Assembly (NCBI RefSeq): GCF_958298935.1
Contig: NC_084938.1
Span: forward strand, 22,115,501 to 22,179,500
From: Phragmites australis
Taxonomy: Eukaryota; Streptophyta; Magnoliopsida; Poales; Poaceae
DNA: 64,000 nt
Direction of reading: 5' to 3'
Shown here: piece by piece, positions 29,679-40,620 of the stretch
How the letters are laid out: each line of letters begins with the position of its first letter
How positions within the stretch are numbered: the stretch's first letter is position 1
Notes under the pieces: model-generated
The model's database searches: none
What the model saw: only the letters and a program-made list of their open reading frames with translations
What the model was told of the DNA's origin: nothing
Program-made: the position numbers and the translations under genes

Positions 29679-31655
29679 GCTGACAGCTGGCCCCCCCGAG
29701 CCGAGCCCAAAACAGAGCCATCGCAAAAAAAAAATTGAGCCGAGGCGGGCCCCTAGAGCCGAGCCGACTCAATGGAATATTCCCCCCTTTTCTTTTTTCT
29801 GAATTTCTCTCCCGACGAAACTTCTAAAGCCCGTTTCTCCTCCATCCTAACTCCGTTTTCAACGATTCTTCCACAGATATTCATCTAAATTCGAGATCTA
29901 CCCAATCATGTCAATTTTGTAATTGTTTTTGTAAATTGTTTAGTTATTATTTTAATCGTTTGATTGATCGTGTGCGTTTTTATCATTGTTGCGATTATTA
30001 GAGGAAGGAGCATTCTAGGAAAACCTCGAGGATCTGGAGTTTGAAGAAGGAGCAGATGAGGACTTCAATGAAGGCAAGTCTTACAACCGTTGATCATATT
30101 GATCCTATGTTTTCAAATACAACCCATAGAGGCATTGTTTCAAATAATAGGACTATGCATGATTAAGTTAATAGTTGTGATTTTAAAGAAATGCTAGAAT
30201 AGTTATGACCTAGCTTATTTATGCCATGCCTTGTTATTGTTACCTTTATTCCGTTGAAACCCTAGAAGGTTCCTAACATCAATAATGATTGTTTGGATGA
30301 ATGCTTGTTTACTAGTATGCTTAGGATTGCTTTACTCAAAAGAAAGAACTAGATTATTTATATATGTTAATCATATTTTTCAAAAATATGAAGTGATGTG
30401 TGCTTGGTGCGTGTGCATGTAAAACTTGTGTACTTGGGAAAGCTCTAGAATAGTGTTGACGAGGGTGAGTAAGGTACCCCACAAGGGTGAGAACTACCTT
30501 GGAGCAAGCTTCGCCTTTGTGGTGTTCTTGCTGGGAGACTCTTGCCTCGGTTGTATAAGGACCGGTTCGCTGTGGCATCTTATCTAGTATTCACTCGTAC
30601 AACCACATGGCCTAAATGGGCAGGACTTGACCTAACCCCTCTTACTTAGTTCGGTACCCACCCGGAGGCCGGTAGTGGCAATGGGTACCGGGAGAAGACT
30701 TGGGTGGTACGTAGCCTAAGGTCCAGCTGGTGATATTGTTAAGGCTATCTCAAAGCCTTAGGATTGCTAAGTGGTCCTTCCCGTGGATCTTCTAAGGCCC
30801 CTGTTATCTTAGTGCCCTATGGGTGGATATTGTGACTTCGTTGTGAGATTGTTGCGTCTCGTTATGGCAGCTCCACCAGTTGCTAAGGTGGGAGCCTGCG
30901 CATATCTTGTGGGTAAAGTGTACAACCTCTGCAGAGTGTTAAACCCATCCGGATAGCCGTGTCCTCGGTCAAGGACATGGTATGATTTGATCACAATGAT
31001 TAGCTTTTCGGCGTGAGTTCCTTCTTGGTGTGTGAGTGGGCAGTGTGCCCATATTTTCAAAAAGAAGGGTTTTGGCTTTGTGCCCTAAGCTTCCTGGACT
31101 GTGTGTTCACCGGCAAAAAACTTGTAGGAACTAGCGGGATGGAAGTATCTCCCCCAGAGCCGTCAACCCCCATAAGCTCAACTTACGTGTTCTCTTCGAA
31201 AATATTTTTATTAAAGATAGTCTTTGCAAAATGAACCTTGCATCAACAAAACTAGCTTTCCGCAAAACCTAAAAGACTCTACAACCTTATCCTTAATCTA
31301 CCCATAAGCATCTAATATTCCCCCTTGAGGTAGGACTTACTGAGTACCTTATGTACTCACACTTGCTAATTGTGGACCCAGATGATCCAGATGTCAACTT
31401 TGTCGAAAGAGAAGATGAAGATTAGAGAAGCTGGTTTCGTCTGCACTCAAGCTGCCTGTAGGGCATGGGTCGTTTTTACGTCATTTTCGTTGTGCTGTGT
31501 GGGTTTGTTAATTTATACCTACGGACCTTTGTTGTAATGACCTCTGTGTTGTACCCTATTATCGTTTGTAATCGATGTATGTTTGTGATGTCTATTTTTA
31601 TTGAAATTCGTAGGTACCAACTACTATTCTAAGAACTGGTATGAGCTGCATGAGG
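28970..31655. mobile_element. Large insertion of unassigned type in the GLP flank
   Basis: Comparison with the paralogous flank (46376-46402 joined to 47593 onward) shows about 2.7 kb of extra DNA here. It starts with CT-rich and GC-rich text (29010-29600), then a CT microsatellite, then AT-rich DNA. Around 31320-31440 it reads CTTACTGAGTACCTTATGTACTCAC and GACCCAGATGATCCAGATG, text that I associate with a common grass retroelement, but I cannot place LTRs or a target duplication. Open frames in 29150-29710 are low-complexity. Confidence 0.45.
29614..29673. repeat. CT microsatellite
   Basis: A (CT)n run of about 60 bases, interrupted once near 29613 by TTTTAT. Confidence 0.9.
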
Positions 31656-31659
31656 TGAC

Positions 31660-32240
31660 CCTAAAGAAAGGATCCGATATCAGCACTGATAGAGCTGTCC
31701 TGACTGCAAGTTTTATTTAAACTTGTTAGATTTTTCCTGCAAGCCTCATTCAACCATCGCCGAAAGCTATGGCTCCAACCATTCAAAGCTCGCAAGGATT
31801 CTCACTGAAACGTGTTGCTCATTATAAATAGAGACACACAGGGAATTGCATAGCAAGAGAGGAATGTCCGAGCACCAACATGAATTCCAAAAGTCAAAAA
31901 AAATGTTGTCCAATTTTATTTTCTGTTTTCTATTATTGGCTAGCTGTTTTTTCATAGGTTTTATCTCTAACCTACCTAACTTGCTTAGGGCAAAGACTTT
32001 ATTATTATTATTGTTGCATTATTGGCTAGCTGTTTTTCCATTCGATCTGCCTATAATATGAGAACTTGATTCCTTCCTTTCCGCTGGCAATACTAAACAG
32101 CATTCGATCGGCAATATTAATGCCAACTGGCAAGCAAAATTCAGTTGCTAAAAGTAACGGAGCAATAAGAGACGAATTCGAGGAATGGAGGTCTTGCAAT
32201 ATTTTGCTTATGTGCAATTATTTTCCGCTGTACTCCCCAG
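31660..32240 (-). other. Duplicated 3' flank of the GLP at 33610
   Basis: It matches 47595-47690 plus 48256-48720: GATAGAGC, CTTGCAAGCCTCATTCAACCATC-like text, CCGAAAGCTA, AACGTGTTGCT, GAGCACCAAC, TCAGTTGCTAAAA and GTACTC-CCAGTTGG. No gene is present. Confidence 0.75.
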
Positions 32241-32248
32241 TTGGTTGT

Positions 32249-33104
32249 TATGCTGGCTAACTAGGCCGTGACTAGTGAGCCACCACGAGGCTCGCTACTG
32301 TTTGTATGACGTGTTGGTACGGTATGATTTGACTGTGACAGGTTGGCACAGGCCCGCATGCCAGCGGCCTGGCTAGGCACGTCGTGGCATAAATCTCTAA
32401 ACTCAATCTGAGCTGAAGCCTCTCGCCTCCGTCACGCTCCACTCCACGATGGCCAAGCAGCAGGTGCCCGCCTAGCGCTTGTCGACGCCGCCACTGGCAT
32501 TGCCATCTTCAGCCCTCCTTCCTCGCCACCGTCTGCTCCCTCGCCAGGGCCTCTGGTCCAAACTTGGCATGCGCCCCAGGGACGTCGAACTTGTCATCGT
32601 GCCATCCTAGCTTGATGTCCCCGTGCTTGACTTCGCGCTCATGTCCATCGGCGCCGTCATCTCGCCTGCTAATCTGGAATCCACTGCCAAGGAGTACGCG
32701 CACCAGGTCACGCTCTCCAGGCTGGCCGTCGCGTTCGTGGTCCCCGAGGTGGCCACCAAGCTGCCTCGACATCTGAGGTGCGTGGTCATCAGATCGGATG
32801 AGTATAAAAGGTGGCGGTCACACATTACAACCACATCGCCCCGATTCGCGTGCGCAAAGAAAATCGATGTGGGGCAACGTGGCTAGCTCTGGGTCCGAGG
32901 ACCCGTCCTTGTCACCGTGCCCGTCGTGTCGCTGGGCCAACTGTGCTACCCGTCGTGTCGCTAGGCCGGCCCAACGTGGCAAGATTGGTCCTGGGTCGTA
33001 TCATGGGCCATACCTCCTGCACATGGGCCGACACGGGTCTGACAGCTCGTGCCTAGCTAGCCCAATGCCAGGCTGGCCCGTCAGGCCTATTTGGGTCAGC
33101 CTAG
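32249..33104. mobile_element. hAT-like element carrying a captured 4CL-like fragment
   Basis: Flanked by TTGGTTGT at 32241-32248 and 33105-33112 (the match extends to AGTTGGTTGT if the border is shifted by two). The paralogous flank at 48693-48730 (CCAGTTGGCTGCAATTT) lacks it. The ends TATGCTGGCTAACTAGGCC and, inverted, CTAGGCTGACCCAAATAGGCC are similar, and both end regions are rich in GGGCC motifs. The middle (32449-32820) is a piece of an adenylate-forming enzyme gene. This is the layout of a gene-capturing (Pack-type) non-autonomous element. Confidence 0.75.
32449..32820 (+). pseudogene. 4-coumarate:CoA ligase-like fragment, captured
   Basis: The plus strand reads VDAATGIAIFSPPFLATVCSLARA, then in another frame LWSKLGMRPRDVELVIVPS, a stop, LDVPVLDFALMSIGAVISPAN, then EYAHQVTLSRLAVAFVVPEVATKLP and RCVVIRSDEYKR. 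This is the N-terminal part of the AMP-binding fold of the 4CL/4CL-like family, ending well before the nucleotide-binding signature. One frameshift (near 32545) and two in-frame stops (after MAKQQVPA and after VIVPS) make it a pseudogene. Family enzymes activate hydroxycinnamic or fatty acids as CoA esters; this piece cannot. Alternative: an unrelated acyl-CoA synthetase of the same clade. Confidence 0.75.
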
Positions 33105-33143
33105 TTGGTTGTGAATTTGTTTTCTTTTTGCAACTCGCAAGTA

Positions 33144-33396
33144 CTCTCTTCGTTCAAAATGTAAGACGGATTTTGTTTCGAAAAAGTCAAATTTCATAAG
33201 TTTTGACTCATAATTAGTAAAATTATATGCATGTTTTTTTACAAATTTTATTTCAATAGATATGTATTTCAAAGTAATTTTAATATAATAATAATTTTAT
33301 AGCAACTGATAATATATTATAAGAGAAATTAATAGTTAAAAATTATTTTTGATGATTTTTATAACAAAATATGTCTTGCATTTCTAAACGGAGAAC
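33144..33396. mobile_element. Stowaway-type MITE (TA duplication)
   Basis: The ends CTCTCTTCGTTCAAAATG and, inverted, GTTCTCCGTTTAGAAATG are flanked by TA (33142-33143 and 33397-33398). The 253-bp body is AT-rich. The matching GLP flank at 48730-48750 lacks it. Confidence 0.8.
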
Positions 33397-33609
33397 TATG
33401 CAGCTTTCAGTAATATAATTAATACCAAATGGAAAAGGAAGAGTCAGTAGCTGACCTGGAACAACCAAGACATTTTCGTATATTTATTGAATCATTTTAA
33501 AAAAAAGATAGGGACACCACATCTTGAGAAACACCACTTGCGTTAACAGGACAGATGCACAGGCATGCAGGGCACCAGTGCAAAATTATTCTCACACCAC
33601 AACTACGAC

Positions 33610-34272
33610 TCACTCAACATCTGTGCACATGTCGTCGGTCCCTCCGAAAAGCGCTTTGAGCTTCCTGACCTCCAACTTGTCCAGGACGGTGACCTTGCTC
33701 ACGACCTCCGACGGCAGGTTGTTGGCGAAGAGCGCGAAGTCCAGGATCTGCAGGCCGGGGTTGGGGCTGCTGTACGACGAGAGAGCCACCGCCGTGGCGT
33801 TGCCGACGTTGTACTGGAAGTGCGGCTGGCCCTGCGGGAGCACCATAAGGTCGCCCTTGTACAGCGTCTTGGTGAAGACCTTGTTCGACGTGGCGCTGAT
33901 GAAGCCGCAGACCATGGTGCCGTCGAGGACGAAGAGGAGCTCGGTGGCGACTGGGTGCCAGTGCAGCGGCACGACGCCGCCCGGGGCCATGTCGGCGCGC
34001 GCGGCAGAGATGCCAAGCCCGTTCACGCCGGGGAACCTGGTGACGAACGCCGACGACAGGCTGACCTTGAAGGGGGCGATGCTCGGGCCGGTGGTAGCCA
34101 GGCCGCGGTAGTAGAAGTCATCGGCGGTGACGGCGGTCTGGGGCTTGCACGGGTAGCCGCCCGGCGTGTCGCTGCTGGCCAGGTCGGCGACACAGAAGTC
34201 CTGGGTCAGGGCGCGGGAGGAGAAGGGCAGCAGGGAGAGCAAGGGTACGAGGAGGAGAATGGCGTTGACCAT
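33610..34272 (-). CDS. Germin-like protein (GLP), intact
   Basis: A single-exon cupin of 220 residues. Residues 1-21 ([21 protein letters not shown]) form a signal peptide, so the protein is secreted to the cell wall space. C27 and C42 are the germin disulfide pair. The first cupin box is [14 protein letters not shown] with metal ligands H104, H106 and E111; the second is [16 protein letters not shown] with H151. All four Mn ligands are present. KGD follows at 139-141 and N158-A-T is a glycosylation site. GLPs act as superoxide dismutases, or in some cases as oxalate oxidases; the activity here is not known. The C-terminus carries eight extra residues (DMCTDVE-type tail) after FGGT, where relatives stop at FGGSG. 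An upstream ATG at 34281 would add three residues; 34272 gives the better signal peptide. A TATA box is at 34320-34327 on the minus strand. Confidence 0.92.
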   Translation of the reverse strand: MVNAILLLVPLLSLLPFSSRALTQDFCVADLASSDTPGGYPCKPQTAVTADDFYYRGLATTGPSIAPFKVSLSSAFVTRFPGVNGLGISAARADMAPGGVVPLHWHPVATELLFVLDGTMVCGFISATSNKVFTKTLYKGDLMVLPQGQPHFQYNVGNATAVALSSYSSPNPGLQILDFALFANNLPSEVVSKVTVLDKLEVRKLKALFGGTDDMCTDVE

Positions 34273-34317
34273 GGTGTACATGTGTTTGAATTGGATGTGA
34301 GTGATTCAATTCTTGAG

Positions 34318-34327
34318 GTGTTTATAG
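34318..34327 (-). promoter_or_regulatory. TATA box of the GLP at 33610
   Basis: The minus strand reads CTCTATAAACACC about 50 bases before the ATG. The surrounding text GATTCAATTCTTGAGGTG is nearly the same as upstream of the GLP at 56617 (GATTCTTGAGGTGAATTTATAGG) and in the relic at 48900-48932. Confidence 0.75.
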
Positions 34328-34799
34328 AGCAAAAAGGGGTGTGTTACAGAAGTGCAAGTGGATGAATATCCAAATCCAAATCAGAGCTGTCCAAATCAGG
34401 TTGATCCTTTAAAGAAAAAAGCACGATAGAAAGCACCCTCACACTATGTACTAAAAAACACTATTATGACGCGACAAACAAGGAAATGTGGCAAATGATT
34501 TAAGGCTTTTTTTTATGCTTCTGATTTCTCCGAAAAACTGTGTTTTTATTTTTCTGAAAAGTTAATTTTGGATTTTAATTGTTGGATTTTACAATAATTT
34601 TTTTTCTCAGCACACTACTTCACAGAAAAACTACTTTCAGCTAACTTCTCAGCTTCTAGTTCATTTCCTCAGAAGTAGGCTTCTAACTTCTTCAGAAGTC
34701 ACTTTTCAGCAAATCTGTTTGTTTGAGCATTTTGATACAAGCAGAAGCCAGAAACAACCTGAAACAAACAAAACAAACAAACCCTTAGGCAATGATGCA

Positions 34800-34981
34800 T
34801 ATTCGTGCTTCAAATTTTATTGTTCAATGATCTACCGGCCAATCTTTGGTAGGGAAAATGTGGAGCACCTGTCACAGGATGGTCATCATTTACCAATGTT
34901 GAATTAGATAATTTTCCTAGGATACCTACAGAGTGCATACAATATATAGTTTATGTACAAGTAGGGAGGTAGGGGATGTAT
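34800..34981 (-). promoter_or_regulatory. Duplicated GLP upstream segment
   Basis: TCAAATTTTATTGTTCAA, CTTTGGTAGG, GCACCTGTCACAG, TTTCCTAGG and TAGTTTATGTACAAGTAGGG are shared with 15467-15640 and 45417-45690. The match stops at about 34981, where an LTR-type sequence begins. Confidence 0.75.
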
Positions 34982-35501
34982 TGTTGGAATTGATTTCGGG
35001 CCCATTCTCTCTCTAATGTATTCTAACTGACGACCGGGAGATGTGGGGAGCCTATTTTCACAATCACGCTCTGATCGGGAGCACAACCACCGATGGTTGC
35101 GGTCCAACCTTGTGCAGCGCTATGTAAACCCATGGGGGAGTCTGGCACTAGCGAGAGGATTTTTCCAGTCCACGCTTGGTTTGCACCTCCCCATAAAAAC
35201 ACATCTATCCGATCCTTATGTGTGCTGTGAATGAGGTGAAGACCGTCGTTGCCGCCACAACGTTTACACCGACCTACTTCCACACCGATTTCCTCCTCAC
35301 GCCGGAGGCATCGACGACTCGGTGTCCACAACATCATGATCAAGCCGGTGACCTTCTATACCAATGTGCATACCGACACCGACTACATCTCCTCACCGAT
35401 AACCAAGATGGTGTCACCCAACATAGGTGCACGCTCTTGCTTCCGCTGTCAAGGTGTTCAAGTATAAGGGCTATGATCTTAGATGAATTCTTAGTCCATC
35501 A
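34982..35501 (+). repeat. Probable 5' LTR of a copia relic
   Basis: It starts TGTTGGAATTGATTTC at the point where GLP upstream similarity ends and ends TTAGTCCATCA. TGGCATTAGAGC follows at 35503-35514, two mismatches from the tRNA-Met primer site. No second LTR was found to confirm it. Confidence 0.5.
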
Positions 35502-35514
35502 ATGGCATTAGAGC

Positions 35515-38379
35515 CTAATAGTCCTAGATTGAACCCTATTAGACTTAATTAAGGTTCAATTATGATCGGTTAACGCCAATTAGTGGTCAATTAGCCTTAA
35601 TCATGATCGGTTTAAGCATATATATGAACAATTATGTGTTTTAAGTCTAAATTAGGCTCGACTCACGTTAATTAGGCCATAATTGCTTCTAGTTAAGGAT
35701 TATTGATGTGCATTAGGCCCAAATTAATTAAGTTTTAGCACTGTTGTTGTCAATTAAGCATGATTAGGTCCTGATTGCTTTGGATTAATGAAATTGTGAC
35801 TTTCTTTAAGCACACATGTTCATGATTTATGTATATTAGGCTCGACTTAGGGTTTTTTTTTAATCTTGATTTAAACGCTATTTATGCATGTATGTGTGTT
35901 TGTATGGCTCGAATAGAGGTCTAGGTCTCACATAAGCATAGAGAAGGAGGGGAATTATGCAAATTTTGAGAAAACCTAAGAATTTCCCCTTTTCGTGTAA
36001 CCCTAATCCCCATTTCCCCAAATTTATGGAACCCTAAACCCAAAAATCCCCAATTCAGAAAGCCCTAACCCAAGCCTTCATTCAATTTAGTGGGGGGGGG
36101 GGGGTGCATGATGTTCACGTACCTATTGTGCACTGTTGACACCGCCGGAGCTACCGTGTTGATCCTATACGGTGGGATACACCCTTCCTTTTTGGTTTGT
36201 CGTCGCGCGTGGACCCCCTCAGCTCTTCTGTGCTTTTGGTTTATTAGGTCTATGTGTGTCGGTGTATTAAGTAAAGGGATATCCTAGTTAAACGGACTTT
36301 TTAGGGGACCTAGCAACTAGAGAAGCATACTACACAAGGTCTGGTCGATCATACGACCAGGGTGTGACCATAGCGACCAGTCTAACACCCGCATGACTGG
36401 TCTCCCTACACCATCGCATATACCCGCGACCAGCTTCACTGGTCGCAGGGCCAGATTTGACGCAACTTGTCCAGAGCACTTTATTTGATAAACCACTCAA
36501 GTTTTTCTTTCCCAGGCGCCTGCATTAGTGGACGAAGTCATGGACGGTGCAGTTGGGCATTATCCCGTCCCGTAGCATTAAAATGCTACGGGATAAAACT
36601 TTGCTAACCGGCACGGTGGCGCACGACGGATGGGACGTTGTTGGCAGCCCGACCAGGCAAGTGGACGGGGTCAGCGAAGAAAGGCATTGTCTTTGCTGGC
36701 TGACACAGTGGCACACGACGGATGGGACACCATCAGCAGTCCGACCAGGCAAGTGGATGGAGTCGGCGCAAAAGGACCTTATCCCGTCCCGTAGCATTAA
36801 TTGTTGCGGGGTGGAATTTTGCAGGCCAGCATGGTGGCGCACGACACAAGTTGCATGGGACCCTCAGAGAAAGTGGGCATGCGTGGTTCTCTGTAATGAT
36901 GGTTCGGGTTATATATTAGGATGAGCAGAGGTCTTCTGTTTGGATCCACATGTAGGTTCTCCTCGTCCCTGCTACATATAAGGGGCGAGGAGGAGGATGC
37001 AGAGGCCCCCAAAAAAGACATCATCTGTAATTCAACTGAGATCCTTTATAACACACACAGGACGTTGTGCTATTATCCTCTAGAAGGCACGAACCTGTAT
37101 AACTCCTTGTGCCCCCTAGTTCTTCGAACACACACATCTGATTCCTGAAACACCGTCCACATGGCCACTGTCTAGCATACCGCAGAATCATTGTCAGGGA
37201 TTTACCCCCGATAATGTGTTTCCTCGCATGCTCGTCGACGCCTTCACCGGAGCACCTTATTTTCTACCGTGCGTGTCGGGCGCCGTCACAGAACCATTGA
37301 TGGCACCGTGCGCTAGCCTTTCCGCACGCGTGTGCCGGTGGGTAACTCCTAGGAAACTTCATGCTCCTCTCTCAAACCCGCAACCGCCATTCCTCTCTCG
37401 GCCACACGGTTTTCTCGGAGAAGATAGAGAGGAGTGGCTAGGGTTGGGGCAATAGGGTGCCTTGATCTGGCAAAATGTGCGTGGAGCCATCGAATTAGAA
37501 TCAATGGCCATGGATGCACCGCAACGTTAGCGTGATGATCAGGCCGGTAAACGTGTCAATGGGCCAGGGCACATGAAGACTCCTAGGCCAGGGCACACAC
37601 GTGCAAGGCGCTGGGCTGAGCCACTGTAGGCTTGGCCAAAGGGGCCCTTTTGGGCCTTCTTTTTCTGCCTTGGCTTTTTCCTTTATTTTTTATTTTCAGT
37701 TATTTTTAAGGTTTTCTACTTTATGCACTAGATTAATTGATCATTATGGACGTAAATAAATAATTTTTTAATGTCCCAAAATTTAAGGTTACTTCTCTGA
37801 AGTAATTTTTCCAGTGATTTATAATTTTTTCCTTTGTATTAGAATTTTTATTATAGTGGCCCAAATAAATAATGTTTAATGTACAAAATTCATGAATATT
37901 TCTCTAAAGCAAATTTTTTCAGTGAACTTAATGTTTTTCTTTTTATGCACTGGTTTAATTGATTAATGTGGCTCAAATAATGACATTTTATGCACCAAAA
38001 TTTTACGAATATTTTTCTGTGGATAGATTGGAACCAACGGGAAAATTTATTTAGAGAATTTTGATGTCTTTTTGGCCATGGTTGCATACTGACCAATGCC
38101 ATTTGTGATCACATGTTGAATCTTACGATTAATTTTATGTAGGTCCGTAATTACGTAGGTCTGTAATTACTTTGTGAGTAATGTTGATTGTAATTATGTG
38201 ACATTTATGTATTTGTTAAATTCTTTCCTATTTTCTGCCCAACAGTGGTATGGATTGGAATCGAGTTTTGCATGTTTTTAACCAGACCAACACAGGGTTA
38301 ATTTTGTGCAAATATTATTTCATGATGATTATCAAATCTTGCTAAATCTTTTCCTTAGCTCTTAATACTTCCTCTGTTG
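35515..38379. other. Leader and inserted DNA of the copia relic
   Basis: 35515-36090 is AT-rich leader-like sequence with repeats of TTAGGC/CAATTA. 36092-36104 is a run of 13 G. 36350-36430 holds GACCAG/CTGGTC repeats. 36550-36860 holds a hairpin and direct repeats (separate entry). 36930-37210 ends with ATTGTCAGGGATTTACCCCC, which recalls a gypsy LTR end, but I could not pair it. 37560-38380 is AT-rich. No gene is supported. Confidence 0.4.
36550..36860. repeat. Hairpin plus direct repeats
   Basis: CCCGTAGCATT and AATGCTACGGG form an 11-bp perfect stem with a 2-base loop near 36569. ATCCCGTCCCGTAGCATTA recurs at 36780. Two copies of a 71-base unit (CGCACGACGGATGGGAC ... CCGACCAGGCAAGTGGA) lie at 36614 and 36709, about 95 bases apart. 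Confidence 0.7.
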
Positions 38380-40620
38380 CCAACACAATTGACGACATAG
38401 ATCAACTTACGGGGAAAAACTTTCCCGCTTGGAAAGCTAAAGTGACGGTTTCTCTTTGCGTTTTGGAGCTTGACTATGCACTTGAGGTTGGTGCTCCCAC
38501 TTCTCCTGTTGTTGGCGTGGAGAATTATGAATAACTTAAGAAAAATTATGATGCACTTTTTGTGAAGTTGGAGCGGTCCAACAGCATGTCACTGACGATA
38601 ATGAGGAACTCGATCTCAGATGTCATAAGGGGAGCAATCCCTAACTTAGAGAAAGCTAAGACGTACTTGGCATCCATGGAGGAGCAATTAAAAGGCATCT
38701 CCAAGGTTTATGCGAGTACACTTATTTTGAAACTCTTCAACACTATAAGTATAATGGGTCCAGCAGTTTAAGAGACCACATCATGATGATGACAGACATG
38801 ACTGCCAAGCTAAAGGGCATGGCCATGAAAATATATGATGGTTTTCTTATCCACTTCATTATGAACTCTCTCCCTCTTGAGTTTTCTCCCTTTAAGATCA
38901 ACTACAATACTCAGAAGGAGTATTGGACCATGGGCGACTTGATCGTGATGTGTGTCCAAGAGGAAGAGAGGCTGAGGGCTGAAAATAAAGATTTTGTTAA
39001 TCAAGTAAGTAGTCCAAGAACAAAAGGAAATTCCAAACGGATTATAAGACTAAAAAGAAGTTACATTTCGTCGCTAAGCGTGACAAGGTAGCGCAGAGGG
39101 CGCCCTAGGCACCCGCTCGTTTTGCTGCTGACATAGAAGAAACTGAGGATGATACTACCACTCCTGCAATAAGAAATGACATTATCAGAGAGACTATGCT
39201 GGTTTCTTGAAGTTGCTGGCAAGAAAGGGTAATGATGTAATAACATTTATTTATGAATCTCCTAATATTAATTTCCTCCTTATTTCATGGTGAATTGACT
39301 CAAGTACCATTATGCACGTTGCCAACTCATTATATGCATTCCATATCGTGAGAAACCTAAGAATGGGGGAGCAAAGTCTTAGAGTCTCCACCAGAAGAAA
39401 GCTGAAGTTAAAGCCACCAGATCACTTCTATTAGTATTAGATAGCAGCTTCATTCTTATCCTTAATAATGTTTTCATGTTCCTTCCATCAAGAGGAACCT
39501 TATTTTTGGTTTCTTCATTGGACGATTATGGTTATTAATGTAATTTCAGAGACAATAAGTGTATCATTAAATTCATTTTTTTAAAAATCTTGCTTCCTAT
39601 GAATGAATTCTTGATATATCTGAATGTTTGTAATGTGAATAATAGACTTATACAAAACTGTGGCATTGTAGTTCTGGCTATGTTTCAATGGGGAAAATAG
39701 AATGTCTCATTAAAGAAGTGATTCTCCAGCTTTTAGACTTCTCTAACTCTAACCATTGCATAGTTTAAGGGGAGCTGTTGAGGTTTCTGAAATTCCTAAT
39801 ATAGCACATAACGATGAGACTTAGCAGTCCCAATTTGTATAAAGAACATTCGCGCGAATGGCTTAATGATGAATGAAACTTAGTAGAAATTCATGACGGA
39901 GCTAGTAGGCTGTAAATGGGTCTACAAAACAAAGAGTGACTCTAAGGGAAACATCGAAAAAGGTTTAAAGCTAGGCTCAAAGAGAAAAGATTGACCATAA
40001 TGAAGTAAAATCATAAGTAAATTGACAACTGCTTTTATGTAAAGTTTAGAAGGAGAAAATTCACCATCTTAGTCATAAGAAGGATCTCAATGAAGCTTCT
40101 TACATCATTTTTAATGATATTCACCGAGATAGGTCCAAAGGCATACATTGACAGAGTACTAAAGAAATACAATATGCATAAGTGCAGTGCCTTTTCTGCT
40201 CTTATTGTTAAGGGTAATAACTTTGGCATATTTTAATATGCAATGTTCGAGGAACCATTATGAATCTGATCAGATGAAGTTGGTTCCTTACACTTTAGCT
40301 GTTAGAAGCATTATGTACGCGCCTTGATTTAGTTTTCATAACCGAGATACTTGGTAGACATCAGTCAAATCCAGGACTGGACTACTGGAAACCATTGAGA
40401 AAGTCCTTTGCTATTCGCAAGCGCAAGACACTAAGTACTACATGCCTATGTTTAAGAATTCGTTTGCATGGGGTGTGGATACTAAGAAAAAACCACAACA
40501 TATTAATCCTCACCCTCACCAGAGGAGCTATCTCATGGAAAAGCTTCAAATAGACACTTATAACATTGTCAACGATGTAAACTGAGTTTGTAGGATGATA
40601 TGAGGCTACCGAGCAGACTA
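38380..40620 (+). pseudogene. Ty1/copia polyprotein relic (gag, protease region, part of RT)
   Basis: Gag (38400-39060) reads LTGKNFPAWKAKVTVSL, YDALFVKLERSNSMSLTIM, KGISKVYASTLI and, after a frameshift, DHIMMMTDMTAKLKG and INYNTQKEYWTMGDLI, typical UBN2 text. A degenerate zinc knuckle (about 39160), a protease/pre-integrase stretch with SLDDYGY (39510-39530) and the GCKWVYKTKSDSKGNIEK start of the reverse transcriptase (39911-39965) follow; most of the integrase is missing. The RT/RNase H part continues at 40085-40500 (EASYIIFNDIHRDRSKG, then QSNPGLDYWK). Many stops and frameshifts. It probably belongs to the LTR at 34982. Confidence 0.8.

Noticed and set aside
29159..29710. A 183-codon frame on the minus strand
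   Set aside because: Composed of simple repeats (CT/GA run and GGR-rich text); no domain.
33565..34365. A 266-codon open frame on the plus strand
   Set aside because: It is antisense to the intact GLP. GC-rich grass genes often lack stops on the opposite strand; no known motif is present.
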